From: Boswellia sacra
Taxonomy: Eukaryota; Streptophyta; Magnoliopsida; Sapindales; Burseraceae
NCBI GenBank assembly: GCA_013180625.2
Contig: SNVD02014754.1
Span: forward strand, 620,001 to 684,000
Length of the DNA: 64,000 bases
Reading direction: 5' to 3'
Shown one piece after another: positions 1 through 11,276 of the stretch. The stretch's first letter is position 1. Every line of letters begins with the position of its first letter. A program made the position numbers and the translations under genes. The notes under the pieces are model-generated. The model was not told the DNA's origin. It did not search any database and worked only from the letters and a program-made list of their open reading frames with translations.

Positions 1-430
1 TATATGGGGTAGAGTACTTTATGCTAAGATGTCTTTTAGCATCTCCTTATTCTGCACCCTTTATGGACTTGCTATGTCCTCCTTGTAGAGCACTTAAGAA
101 AGCTTCCTGATTGAAGCAAATTATCTGTGAAATTGTCCATAAAGAGACTACTTTTTATTAATTTGAATTCTGGCTGTTGTGAACCGAAGTGGCACCAGTT
201 ACTACTTAACAATCTTAACTTATTCATGCTTGTAAGCTGCATATAAGGAGAAACTTTTAAATTTTAACCTGTCTTTGATGATCATGAAATATACATCTTA
301 AATTACCTGGACAAATGCAGCAGGCAATTAATGGAAATTTCGTGTACATGATTTTCTTTTGGTTTATCTGTCTTTTAACCATGTGTAAAGCTCTTAATCT
401 ATGTAATCATTTTTCCATTATGAATTTCAG

Positions 431-557
431 TCTGCTATTACAAGGCGGACTAAGTTCATTATTTGCACTGGTGGCAATCCTTCAGGTTACAACCCCACAC
501 ATTCTGGCCAGAGGAGTTTTTGGGCAAAGAACAACCAAAAAGAAAAACAAGAAATGA
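431..557 (+). CDS. Terminal exon of an unidentified, probably membrane, protein (gene extends left of window)
   Basis: A pyrimidine-rich stretch ending in TTTCAG (425-430) precedes an open stretch that ends in TGA at 555-557. The exon encodes about 41 residues: a hydrophobic segment (LLLQGGLSSLFALVAILQ) that could span a membrane, then a short polar tail ending in a lysine cluster (TTKKKNKK). A basic end after a membrane helix suits an ER or other endomembrane protein with a cytosolic tail, but the lysines do not fit the strict KKXX retrieval pattern (Asn at -3). The open frame continues upstream to 315 but is AT-rich and looks like intron. A poly(A) signal follows at 689-694. I do not recognise the family. 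The exon model is inferred from the acceptor, the stop and the poly(A) signal. Confidence 0.4.
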
Positions 558-688
558 AATTGAAATAATTAAAAAAAAAAGAGGGTGGGCAGTAAAGGAA
601 AAAGAATTAGAAAACAATATGATGATTTTAAATAAGGAATGGGTAGGAATTATGGTTTATATTGTTTAAGTTAGACATTCAAAGGAAA

Positions 689-694
689 AATAAA
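689..694 (+). promoter_or_regulatory. Candidate polyadenylation signal AATAAA
   Basis: AATAAA lies 132 bases after the stop codon of the terminal exon and is followed by a T-rich stretch (TTTTTTGTG near 710). The position suits a plant 3' end. Canonical hexamers are loosely used in plants, so the call rests on position. Confidence 0.4.
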
Positions 695-1816
695 GTGTGT
701 TTTCTATCAAGTTTTTTGTGTTACACAATTTTCAATGCATTTTACATTAATATCAATCACATATTTTTTTTGTCAAAATTCAATGTCAACCATTTATTCT
801 TAAATTCATTTGAAAACAAAACACAGAATACATAACCAAATGGAGCCAAAGTTTGCCTTTTGGTTACCCCTCATGATAGAAGACAAAGTTTTTTTAAATT
901 TGTTCAATTCTTATAAATTGAGGTTCTGTTTGTATTGCTTTGCCATAAACTTGTTTACATTATTATTTAGTTTTTCCTTCCTCCTTCTTTACCCATGCAT
1001 TGATGAGGTACAAATTTCAAATGAGTATTATGTCATCAGGTATTCCTCATGTATGTTGTAATAATTTTAGTACCCTTTTCCTATTCATTGCTTTGAAGAT
1101 TGAAGTTAGTGTCGTAACAATGTTTTAAGCCATTCTGCCAAGAATTATTGACAATCTTTTACATTATAATATTTAGGAAAACCTTGACAAATGATTTACT
1201 TATTTTATTTATTTTTTTCCTTTTGGACATGCTTCGCAAAGGAATTACTATAGATGAATAGACTATCCTAATGGATTTCTTATCAAGAAGGCCAAAGTAT
1301 CTATGTAATATTGGGTGCAAGCAAAGTTGTTAAGATCAGAATATTACCCAGTATTGTTGGGGCACTAGACCCACTTAAGTGGCATTGATGATATGGACAT
1401 AAATTGGGTCTTTGTACGAGAAACTAGTTGCCCTAATTTGTTGTTTTTTTTTGGTGGGGGTGTGGGTTGTGGTTTGTGTGTGTGGAGGGAGAGGAGAGGT
1501 GTGTGTGTGCGTGTGTGTGTAGTCAGAAGCTTAGTTTCTTTTTTGAGTGGTTAAACCCACTTATTAGCATTGATGACATAGCTGAAGTTAGGCACTTCTA
1601 CAGGGTTTCTTTCTGCATTAATGGTTAAACATGGTCTGTTGGATCAAAATCTTACCTCGTGTTGCTGTATTGGGAGTCTTCAGGATCCATAGGATTCTAC
1701 TAATAGTAAATTTCAAGCTTAAAACTAGAGAAAGTGATGCGCAAAGTTCTAATACTATCTATATTTACCATCGTACAGTAATATATTTCACATAAATCAT
1801 ATATGTTATGTGTTTC

Positions 1817-1838
1817 ATATATATATATATATATATAT
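1817..1838. repeat. (AT)n microsatellite
   Basis: Uninterrupted AT dinucleotide run of 22 bases, visible directly. Confidence 0.9.
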
Positions 1839-2214
1839 TTTATGTTGTCAACAATATATTCAGTCTACATATAAATGTTTATGAATTATACAAACACAGC
1901 AACAACATATTCTATTTCTACTCTTCCTTCATTATCATAAGCTAGCTAAATCATAAATCTACGATAAATTATAAATTATAATCTTATGTAGATCATAAAT
2001 CAAGCAAACCCAGCAAGTTGCCGAATATGAACACAACTTATCACAAATAAGCCATTTTTATTCACTTCAGCTTATGAAACTCCAGTCACAGAGAGGCCAG
2101 CAAATGAAAAAATAAGAGACAGAACAAAGAAACTAGAAAAAAATGAAAAAAAATTACCAGCAAATCCAGTCACAAAGAGGCCGTCAAAACTGGAAAGTGG
2201 AAAGTCTTTTCAAG

Positions 2215-2590
2215 CTTCAAATACCCACAACACAAAGACGCCGTGGATGACGGAGCAGCTAAGCAGCGGTGGCGGGAGCGACGCCGACAGCGAACGACAG
2301 AAACTTCTCTTCAAACAGTGACAGGGGTGAGCACACCGTAGGGGTGCGTAGCGCAGTAAGAGTGGGCAGGGCAGCAACGGCGATCGACGATCATGGTGGG
2401 GATGTGTATTGTCTATTGGTGGCTAGGGATTTCAAACATTGGGGTTGAACTGGGGCTAGGATTCCGGTAAAAGGGAAAATGGAGAGAAAAATAAGATTTT
2501 ATACTCAAATTCAAGTGTGGCCAAGACTACAGTAATATCCACACTCACGCGCGAGGGGCGAGAACAAGCAGAGCCTGGTGGTCGGTGGTT
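2215..2590. other. GC-rich island in AT-rich surroundings
   Basis: Base composition changes sharply here, with several CG-containing words (GGCGGGAGCGACGCC near 2270-2285; CACGCGCGAGGGGCG near 2546). Plant 5'UTRs and first exons often look like this. Just upstream, the phrase AGTCACA(A/G)AGAGGCC occurs twice (about 2083 and 2167), a small local duplication. No convincing open frame was found on either strand. Confidence 0.35.
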
Positions 2591-3806
2591 GTGAATGAAC
2601 ATTTTATGGGCAGATTTGGGTTTATATGTGATTGGTACGTTTAGGGTTTAAGAAATTTCGAGTGGTTCTTTTTTTAATCTAATATTTTTATTTTTAATTA
2701 AATTAAAAAATATGTGATTGATTTTAAATTATTTTGAATTTTGAAAAGAATATGCGGTTGAGATTGAATATAAATTATATTAGAAAATATGTAGAACAGA
2801 AAATAAGATTTGGAAATAAAAAAGAACAGAGCTTATCTAACAAAGTATATTTTACTGAAAGATAATTTCAACCCTCTTTTCTCATGTTAAATATATAAAA
2901 AAACATATAAATAATTTAGTCTTCTTAAAAACTACGCATTTTTTATATTAAAAAATAAATTAGAAAAGAACATTGGTGCTTCTCCGGCAGACAATAGTGT
3001 TGTTGATGTGGACAAACCTTTTCTAAGACTGGAAAATGTCCAGCTCCAAGCAAACGGCCACCCTCCAAAAGGAGAGCACACAGAAAAGAGGGAGATGAGA
3101 AACTGAGAGAGAAGAAAGAAGACCGAGAGATGGGGATGCTTATGAATTTTAATAAATAATTTTTTGTTTGCCCATTAAAGGTTTATAATGCCCTTCGACT
3201 CTCCTAACACCGTCAATTACCCACTAATGGTACAAAAAAAGGGATCTTGATGTTACTTCCAGAATTGTGAAGAGAGTTCAGTGTTGGCATTAACATCTAG
3301 CGACAGTGTTAGTGTAAATTCCCCTAATTGGGAAAAATGATTTTGTTTGATACTGGATATTATTCAATGGCATTCGATGAGCGTATATGAAAGTACTCAA
3401 TAGTATATAACATTTGATAAATAGTCAAACACTCACTGGACAAAAGATTATGTTCAGGAATGTGATCATTTTTGCAAACTATGGTTAAACTTGTAAACTC
3501 ATAGCATTTTAGTAAAATTCCCAATTGAAAGACCCCAATATGTCACCACTTCGGATCGATTTTAGCTCAACCTAACCCAATAAATGCCCATACCTCTCCA
3601 CTGATTGTATATTGTTCCAGTTATGTTGTGGAGCATTACTTAGACCTGTTTTCTTTCTCTTTAGCTTTAAAACTTCTCCTTCTGTGTGGCTGTTTATATT
3701 GACTGGATGAACCACGTAGGTAAAAGTAGCTATCATGTTTAGCTTATAGATGTAGTTATTTTTCAAATTAAATTATGGTCGTAATTTTTCAAAATTGCTA
3801 TTATAG

Positions 3807-3991
3807 TATAAGAAAGTTGAAAAGATAGGTGAAGGAACCTATGGTATTGTTTATGAGGCTCGTGATTGCATCACCAATGAGACAATAGCTTTGAAAAAGA
3901 TTCGATTGGAGCAAGAAGATGAGCGTGTGCCCAGTACCCCTATCAGAGAAATTTCCCTCTTGAAAGAAATGTAGCATGGTAATATTGTTCG
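3807..3991 (+). pseudogene. CDKA: CDKA (cdc2-type cyclin-dependent kinase) exon with stop and altered PSTAIRE helix
   Basis: Known family: CDKA is the plant PSTAIRE kinase that drives G1/S and G2/M with cyclins. Seen: an AG acceptor (3805-3806), then codons for the N-lobe in order: the Gly-rich loop [13 protein letters not shown] (Thr/Tyr inhibitory sites kept), the ATP lysine in [13 protein letters not shown], then the C helix, read as PSTPIRE instead of PSTAIRE. Further on, KEM-Q-HGN reads with TAG at 3972-3974 where CDKA has CAG. The exon ends with CG before a GTATGT donor (3992), and the next CDKA exon at 15076 supplies the third base of that Arg codon, so splice phase is preserved. Proline in the cyclin-binding helix and the stop both argue against function. 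The exon with the initiator Met is not seen. Confidence 0.9.
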
Positions 3992-4680
3992 GTATGTGTT
4001 CCACTCACATAGTCTGCAATAGATAACGTTAACAACAAGCCATCCTGTTTCATCTTGAAACATCTTATGAATTTAGCTGGAGTCAAGTAGTTCATATTTT
4101 CATCTACTCTTACTTTCTGTTCTGCATTTCTTTTATAATTCCTTATGCGATATAACTTCTATGAATTTTGAAAACCACAAAAATAAGTGACCTTTCGCTA
4201 GTATTTTGGCAAGTGAATGCTATACCAAATTGGCTAGGTGAGACACCTTGTTGCTCTATGACTTTTAGTTGGTTGAAGGTGATATATGGCTGACACTTAT
4301 CCAAGGCCCATGGAGTGATATGTCATGCCATTGCTTCTCTTATCCCAGACCTTTGTGTTGGTGGTAATTAACCTATTAGTCCATGCTTTATCTTAACTGA
4401 AAAGGCATGTGATTTCAGATCTGATTCTATGTTAATCATTTCCTTCATGGCATGACTCTTTCAGTTGGCGCAATCTTCACTATAGATTGGAAATGGTTTA
4501 TACCCAACCTATTTGTTGTATGTCAGGGAGACTTGCAGCCAAGTAGAAGTATTTCTATGCTTGGGTGTTTAGTAGGTTTTCCTTTATAGGTTTACCTATT
4601 GGAAGTTCATGGATGCTCCCACTAGAATTTTAAGAATCGAGATTGACCATATTTACTAGTGCTGCCCTTCTCACTCTTTG
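3992..4680 (+). other. CDKA pseudogene intron, part left of the gypsy insertion
   Basis: Starts at the GTATGT donor and runs to the CTTTG target site of the Ty3/gypsy element. T-rich, with no coding motif. Together with 14093-15075 it makes an original intron of about 1.67 kb. Confidence 0.7.
4676..4680. repeat. Target site duplication CTTTG (left) of the Ty3/gypsy element
   Basis: CTTTG directly before the left LTR is repeated at 14088-14092 directly after the right LTR. Five bases is the usual duplication size for LTR retrotransposons. Confidence 0.85.
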
Positions 4681-5125
4681 TGATAGAAGTCCACAGCTAA
4701 AACCTCCAATTAGATTCACTCACTCTAGGCACCAAAAATAGGAAATATGTTAAGGATGAGGTGGCAAATGTTTATTTCTTTTTCTTGTTATCTTTTTTAT
4801 TTTGAATAAAAGTTTGGAATTGGTTTTGTGTCTGCTGAGATGGAAAGGGGTGAGTTAGAGAGTATTAAGGGAAAGCAAGGAGAGAGAAATGGGAATTCAG
4901 TTATGAAAATTTTGTAGAGCCTTGCTCATGTGAGAGCTGATAGATCTCTCGAAGAGTCTGCTACCCTACTTCTGTAATAAGAACATCTATCACTACTGAA
5001 TATTGCTAGTAAATTTATGGAAAATTAGCTACTGCACTTACAATACTTCTAACTTCCTATTCAAAACCAGTGCTCAGTTTCAGCTATAACTAGTGAGGTA
5101 TTGAGTGGGAATTTGAATTCTATCA
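4681..5125 (+). repeat. Left (5') LTR of the Ty3/gypsy element
   Basis: Begins TGATAGAA and ends TTCTATCA, a perfect 8-base inverted terminal pair with TG...CA ends. Matches 13659-14087 over its whole length with scattered substitutions and carries about 25 extra bases near 5008-5033. It would hold the promoter and poly(A) signals; a TGAATAAAAG stretch lies at about 4802. Confidence 0.9.
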
Positions 5126-5128
5126 ATC

Positions 5129-5141
5129 TGGTGTCAAAGCC
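5129..5141 (+). other. Primer binding site, tRNA-Met-like
   Basis: TGGTGTCAAAGCC lies three bases after the left LTR. It differs by two bases from the usual plant initiator-Met primer site TGGTATCAGAGCC, which primes minus-strand synthesis. Confidence 0.7.
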
Positions 5142-5155
5142 TGTAATTCCAAGAA

Positions 5156-6190
5156 ATGGCTGGGAAGAAAGGTGAAGGGAGGATGGATACCTTGGAGAAG
5201 AAGGTTCAACTAGTGCAAGCAAACCTTAGCATCATCAAGGAAGGAATGGCTAGAATGCAGCTCTTAGAGTAGAGTGTGACAGCCATTCTAGAACGGTTGG
5301 AGGCCATGGCGGCCGAGAACAGAGGGAATACCCACTAGCCTGTATCCACTTCAAAATAGAGATTGTCGATAGGAGGTGTGTGAGGTGTACTAGGGTTGAC
5401 TCCTTACTTTGCCAGTGGATCATAACCAAATGACTCATAAAGAGGTGGCTTGAGAACTCGTCGACTTGAAATGCCCACTTTCGACTACGACGATCCTTAT
5501 GAGTGGATCTATTACGCCAAACACTTCTTCTCATTGAATCAGACGATGGAGAAGGAAAAGCTGCTCGCTACGGTAGTGTCGATGAAGGGAGAAGCGTTCA
5601 TCGACACTAGTGGAAGAATTCGAGGAGAGCTTTCCGGTCATGGAAAGAGTTCAAGGCACTACTGTGTGAATGTTTTTGAGAAAGCACTGAGGGCATCTCT
5701 AAGTAGTTTCTGACTCTCCAGCAAGATGGAACGGTGAGGGAGTACCATCGATAATTCGAGAGGATTGCATAGTCGATGGAGGCAGTCTCGGGGCAGATCC
5801 TAGAAGGGTAGTTCATCAATGACCTCTGTCCAGAACTAAAAGTAGAGTTAAGGGCCTTTAGGTCAGTTGGGCTAGATCATATCATGGGCTTGGCCCAAAG
5901 ACTGGAAAACAAGAATATGACTCTACAAAAATTTGATTCTGTCTTCAGCGAAAGGAAAGCCATTAGTAGCCCTAGTTATACACTGATAAAGAATTCTGGA
6001 CCTTCTGTTGGTTGGCTAACTGTAGCATCAAAAAGTATCTCCAAAAAACGATCGAAAACTCAATTTCGGCGGCAATTGGATGCGAAACTTTAGGCTAAGC
6101 ATGAGCGGGGACTGTGTTACTGATGTGATGAAAAGTTTTCATCGGGACACTGCAAATTCAAGTCCCTGCAGGTGATGGTAGTACAAAGGG
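5156..6190 (+). pseudogene. Ty3/gypsy gag, broken
   Basis: Starts at ATG 5156 with a charged N-terminus, then a Gag-type segment (FDYDDPYEWIYYAKHFF, about 5478-5528) resembling the FDGxDPxxWIxxxExYF signature of plant gypsy Gag. Near 6105-6155 a degenerate zinc knuckle is visible (CY-stop-CDEKFSSGHC), where a TGA replaces the Arg codon. Several stops and frame changes break the frame (for example near 5268, 5712 and 6117). Gag would package element RNA; this copy cannot make it. Confidence 0.75.
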
Positions 6191-6239
6191 AGGAGGAGTC
6201 ACTAGAGAATCCATAAAAACTACTCTAGGAGGACAGTGA

Positions 6240-6972
6240 AGTGGAAGAAGTTGAACTGGAGAGAGTGGAGCTGTCAATGAATTCGGTAGTTGGACTGACA
6301 TCTCTTAAAACTATTAAGTTAATGACACTCATAATTTCATTGATCGCCTTTAGTCAAGAAACTATCATTACCTTTAGAAGCCACTGGAGGATATTGGGTG
6401 TTATTAGGGACAAGAACACCAGTAAGAGGGGAGGGGATCTGTAAAAAATGTAAAATTAGACTTACAGGGGCTTATAATTGTGGAAGAATTCCTACCATTA
6501 GAGCTGGCTAGATCAGATTTGGTTCTCGGGATGATGTGGCTAGAAAACTTAGGGGTGATTAAATTTGATTACAAAGCTTTAACCATAGAGTTCAAAATTG
6601 ATGGAAAAAGGTGTTACTGCAAGGAAATCCAGGACTTTGCAAATTCCAAGTCTCTTTAAAATCATTGATGAAGGTAACTAAAAGTGGGGGCCAAGGAGTC
6701 TTGTTGGAATTGAACTCTTTGGCTGTCGTGATGAAACTCAAGCAACCAAAATTTTATTTTGAGGTGAAGGAGCTACTCCATCAATTTAAATTAGTTTTTA
6801 AGGCCCCTCAAGATTACCTCCTAGTATGGGACATGAACATGCCATCTTGTTAAAGGAAGGAAGACAACTAGTAAGCGTGAGGCCCTACCGTTACCCACAA
6901 ATTCAAAAGGATGAAATCGAGAGACTTGTGACTGAGATGTTGGCAACGGGTATGATCAGGGCCAGCAATAGC
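6240..6972 (+). pseudogene. Ty3/gypsy protease and start of reverse transcriptase, broken
   Basis: The stretch around 6275-6330 (LNSVVGLTSLKTIKL) matches the start of a plant gypsy aspartic protease, and about 6480-6600 the LPLELARSDLVLGMMWLE segment that closes it. The catalytic DSGA cannot be read cleanly. The RT N-terminal tether follows: a LLHQFK helix (about 6775) and SVRPYRYPQIQKDEIERLV (about 6878-6934). The frame is lost at least three times. It stops at 6972 in the middle of an RASNSPFSS motif, split by the next feature. Confidence 0.75.
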
Positions 6973-8409
6973 TAATGCATTCAAAACTAGTAAGTATATT
7001 AGTTGCACAAGTAATAAAGTGATGAGTAAGATATAGTTCCCATAAGGATTGTTTCTTATTAAATTTGTTATTAGATAGCAACAATAGAAAAAATTAGGGG
7101 TTTTGTTGATTGATTAACAAAATGAAATATGAAAGCAAATGAAGAATAACACAACACAAAGTTAAATGGAGTGAGAAATAATCAATGAGAGAAACTTGGT
7201 TAAGGGATCATTATCTGCCACAAGATATGAATTTGCGAATCAACCATATAATTGTCATCCAATTACAGTATTGAAATTATCAACCGTAGATAACAACAAG
7301 CTTTGTTACCCCAATCTTTCCTTACTTTGTCGTTAAATAAAACAACCTCTTTATTTAATCTCTATCCATTAAATAACCTAGAACAAGCTATCTAAATTTA
7401 ATTCAATCGAAGCATTATGATAAAAAAGATATGTTGATCTAAGCAATAAACACACAAGTTCGGATTATTTAACTTAGGTTATATTTTCCAATTGCAACCT
7501 CTGATCACAATTTTGCTACTAATGATTAGAAATTCAAGATAATTACAGATCAAGATTTCTAGTTTAGCATTAAACAACAACCAGATTCTATTTAGTTGGC
7601 CACGCGAAATAAACTCAGCAAGCAATCATAAGCATTGAATATGGGAAAATACAAGCAATTTTAATTAGAGAATTGGATAACAATTTCTTGAACAATCAAC
7701 TCACAAAAACCATATTTAGGGCTTTGAAATCACCCTCAATCAAATCAAATTTAGTCACACATGTTCAAACACAATATAAATATAATACAACATAGAGACA
7801 TTTCAGAAAATGAAAAGGAAAGGAAACACTTAACAAATCCCTTGAAAATCTCCTCCGTAGATGAATCTCCTTAGGATTGTAGTTTCTCCTCTTTCCAAGT
7901 GCTTCTTTCTCCTTCAAGAACTCTAAAAGATGAGAGAAATCAAGATAGGCAGCCTCTAACTCGTTCTCCCCGCTTCTTCTTATCAAAATAAAACTCTAAA
8001 ATATGTTTCTATAGTCTGTTACAGTAACCTGCTATAGTGCCCCGAATAATAACATGTTACAGTGATTTGTAAAATTACAATTTTGCACTACTCACACAAT
8101 TTTGATCATAATTTTTGGTATACTATACGGATTCATAAACCATAAATTTCTCTATAGACTAAGCTTCTAGAGCTTTCCAATGGTATATAACATATCATCT
8201 GGTTCATTTTATATAAATACAATTAAATCTGAGAAGTTGGTTGACTAGCAGAGGTGAAATGAAGGGCTTTACTCTAATTTGGTGCATGCTTCTCCAAAAC
8301 TCCTACAAACATCAAAACCAATAAAAAAAACATAAAAATACGAAGGAATATAGCAAAGAAACATAGACAAATTGATATGAAAATATTATTCAAATAGACA
8401 CCTATCAGC
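6973..8409. mobile_element. Unclassified about 1.44-kb insertion in the gypsy RT domain
   Basis: Its presence is inferred by continuity: RT codons stop after AGC (6970-6972) and resume at AGC CCA (8410-8415), giving a possible 3-bp duplication AGC. It starts TAATGCATTC and ends ACACCTATCAGC. It is AT-rich with no long coding frame and no obvious terminal inverted repeats or LTRs. Phrases such as ATAGTTCCCATAAGGATTG (7034-7052) look like a dispersed non-autonomous plant element, but I cannot name the family. A 3-bp duplication would fit CACTA or PIF/Harbinger elements; the ends do not. Confidence 0.55.
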
Positions 8410-8646
8410 AGCCCATTTTCTAGTCTAGTGCTTTTAGTTAAAAAGAAAGATGGAAGCTGGAGATTTTGTGTTGATTATCGAGCATTAAACCAAGCTACGG
8501 TTCCATATAAGTACTCTATTTTGATTGTTGATGAGTTATTAGATGAATACATGAAGCATGTGTGTTTTCAGAATTAGACCTTAAGGCGGGGTACAATCAA
8601 ATTCGAGTAAAATAAGAGGATATACATAAGACTATATTTTGTACAC
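8410..8646 (+). pseudogene. Ty3/gypsy reverse transcriptase fragment before the LINE insertion
   Basis: Encodes [20 protein letters not shown] (about 8425-8480) then [12 protein letters not shown], the conserved fingers/palm motif of gypsy RT. The next motif ([11 protein letters not shown], about 8576-8610) shows a frame change. The sequence then runs into the left 15-base target duplication of the LINE and resumes at 11277. Confidence 0.85.
8632..8646. repeat. Target site duplication (left) of the nested LINE
   Basis: CTATATTTTGTACAC here and CTATATTTCGTACAC at 11262-11276 differ by one base. A long duplication next to a poly(T) tract is the signature of target-primed reverse transcription. 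Confidence 0.85.
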
Positions 8647-11261
8647 TTTTTTTTTGGAAAAAAGTTACTATTCACATAAAAGAAAAAGTGAATGTACAAG
8701 ATACGAGGGGCATGCCCCAAGAAGAGTACCTAGTACTCATAATTCCAAATAGGAAATACTAATGCCCAAGGGCTCAAAATAAAACAACCTAAACAAGAGA
8801 GCCAAAGGCCCAATCAAATAGAAAAAAAAGGTGCACAGGCCCAAACTAACCACAACTAAACCAATAGCAAAACAAAATCCAAGAACAAAGTTAATTATGC
8901 AGACCCCATATGGCACGAAGCTGAGGAGTGATCGCATACTTGACCTCCAAGGTTAGAAGCCGGGAACGAGCCAAGTCAAAAATCTCATCAGTCACCTGAT
9001 GACAGGTCCGACGTCGCTGTTGATACATACGATCATTCCTTTCATACCAAAGAGAATAAATCGTTGCAGAGAAGACCAAACGTGCAAGGATATGTCTAAA
9101 ATTCTTTCTGCCGTGGAGATGTAGAGAAGCCTATTGGAGCAAGGACGTCCAACAAAAGGATGGTCAAACAACGAGAGTCTTAGCTGAAATCTCTCCCCAA
9201 ACAGAAGATGAGAAAGGACAACTAAAGAAAATATGGTCATGGGTCTCATTTGCTGAAACACAGAGAACACAACTTGAGGATTGTAAGATATCATGACGCT
9301 GTACTCGATCCATAGTGCGAAGCTGACCCAAAGAGGCAAGCCAAAGAATAAAAGAGTGTCTTGGGGCATGGCCAGGGAACCAGAGAAGATGATGAAGAGT
9401 ATTCACCGGTCACCTACTCCGTAACAATTCCCATGCAGAGCCAATAGAGAAAATACTTGAGGTATGGCCCTTCCAAACAACATGATCAGGAGCCCCCATC
9501 GTAGGTCAGATGCTGACTGAGTCCCAAATCAACCTAAGGGCCTAATCTCCATCAGGAAAAGCCCAGTCCTCATTCTGAATAATGTCTGAGACCCTAGCAT
9601 CTGAAGGAAGACCTGTGGATGTAAGAGTCCTAAAGGGTAACAAGTCACACAGACGCCCCTGTGACAACCAGTAATCCTGCCAAAGAGAGGTATTACGACC
9701 ATCTCCAATACAAGAGACAAATTTACCTCTACACCAAGCCCGACTGTGTAAAATCTTCCTCCAAGACTAGGAGGCTCCAGAAGTTACCCGAATCTGCCAA
9801 AATGAGAGGCCCCGAAGGAGCACCTTATGAACCCAAGAAGACCAAGTGGAGGATTGGTTAGAAAGAAGTCTCCAAACATGTTTCAGAATAGCTGCACGAT
9901 TCCACTCCTTGACTCACTTTATTCCTAATCCACCTTTTTTCAACGGATAGCAAACCGAATCCCAAGCTACTTTAGCCCCAAAATGAGACAAAGAGATCCC
10001 TTTCTAAAGGAAAGCAGCCATAATACCCTCGATCCTCCGTACCACAGCTGCAGGTAGAGTGAACATGGAGGACTAATAGACCTGGATGGAAAAGAGAATC
10101 GACTTAATCAATTAAAGTCGACCAGCATAAGTCAGCATAGCAGATGTCCATAACCTGATCCTTGACAAAATCCGTTCTATCAATGGAGCACAATCTGAGA
10201 GGCATAATCTGGTATTGATTAGAGGTACCCCCAGATATCTGACCGGCAGACTCCCCACTTGAAAACCCAAGATGGCCTCCAATGCAATTCGATCCTCATC
10301 ATTGACTCCAGAGAAGAAGACATGACTTTTGATCGAATTTGTAACTAAACCAAAGAGCTCTGTAAACTTCTGTAATGCAACACGGCCCACACTAACAGAG
10401 CCCATATCTGCCCTACAAAAAACCATTAGATCATCTGTAAAACAAAGATGAGTGAGAGAAACCTGCTGACATCTCCAATGATATCAAAAACCAGGCCTTT
10501 GAGTAGCCTCTTGAAGAATACCACTCAAACCCTCCATGGCCAGCACAAAAAGGTATGGTGATAAAGGATCACCCTGTCGAACTCCTCTAGAGGTGGAGAA
10601 GAACCCGTGAAGCTCTCCATTTAAAGCAATCGAGAAATATGCAGAGGACATACATGTCGCAGTCCAGCGAACCATACACTCTGGAATACCGATCGTTCTT
10701 AAACCCAAAAGGATGAAATCCTAGCTGACAGTATCAAAAGCTTTGCAAATATCCACCTTTAAAGCACATCGAGGAGGCGAGCGCCCAAGATGATAATTAT
10801 GCATTAGCTCTTGAGTCAATAGAATGGCATCAGAAATTCTTCGACCGGGGATAAAAGCAGACTGTGAACTCCCAATCACATCAGGTAAGACCACTTTGAA
10901 CCGATTCACGATCACTTTGGAGATTCACTTATAAAGCACATTACAACAAGAGATTGGTCGAAAATCACTTATAGTCCTCAGAACCTTAGGGACCAAGGCA
11001 ATTCTAGTGGCATTAACACATTTAGGCATCCAAAAAGTCGTGAAGAAGTAGCGTACAACAGCCTTAAACTCCATACTAATAATATCCCAAGCCCTCTTAA
11101 AGAATATAGAGGTATACCCATGTGGTCCTGGGGCTTTATCATCAGGAATCGAAAATAAAGCTGACCTGATCTCATCATCAGTAATAGGGTATGACAAAGA
11201 AGGTAACATCTCCTTAGAAACTCTTCCAGAGAAAAATCGAGAAGCATCTTCAATAGAAGGT
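8647..11261 (-). mobile_element. 5'-truncated LINE (L1-type) inserted in the gypsy RT
   Basis: On the minus strand it runs from the RT domain to a poly(A) tail (poly T at 8647-8655). It is 2,615 bp, about 40 percent of the near full-length relative at 16361-22592, and its truncated 5' end starts within ORF2. Flanked by a 15-base target duplication. Its 3'UTR (8656-8890) matches that of the other LINEs, including AGTAACTTTT just before the tail. Confidence 0.9.
8891..11261 (-). pseudogene. LINE ORF2 fragment: reverse transcriptase plus zinc-binding C-terminal region
   Basis: In coding order from 11261: the RT N-part (DDEIRSALFSIPDDKAPGP then the ALVPK region), QSAFIPGRRISDAILLTQEL, KVDICKAFDTVSW, then GVRQGDPLSPYLFVLAMEGL and the active-site block LCFTDDLMVF (about 10418-10447), where plant L1 RTs have FADD. 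Downstream, the zf-RVT domain HLLWFPGHAPRHSFILWLA with C..C..H..C spacing (about 9180-9390) and a final WGLHN-stop. Frame breaks occur near 10480, 10715, 10920 and across 9530-10110. Both metal-binding aspartates of the DD pair remain, but the gene is clearly dead. Confidence 0.88.
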
Positions 11262-11276
11262 CTATATTTCGTACAC
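11262..11276. repeat. Target site duplication (right) of the nested LINE
   Basis: Partner of 8632-8646 with one mismatch. Gypsy RT codons resume immediately after it. Confidence 0.85.

Larger units (their letters stand above)
700..3806. other. Non-coding AT-rich region between the left-edge gene and the CDKA pseudogene
   Basis: No coding exon is recognisable. Open frames here (for example 810-1061) are short, hydrophobic translations of AT-rich DNA without motifs. Local features are a G/T-rich run (about 1450-1520), an (AT)n microsatellite and a GC-richer island (about 2215-2590). The island and a purine-rich stretch near 3040-3130 could be old promoter or 5'UTR of the CDKA copy, but no start exon was found. 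Confidence 0.6.
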
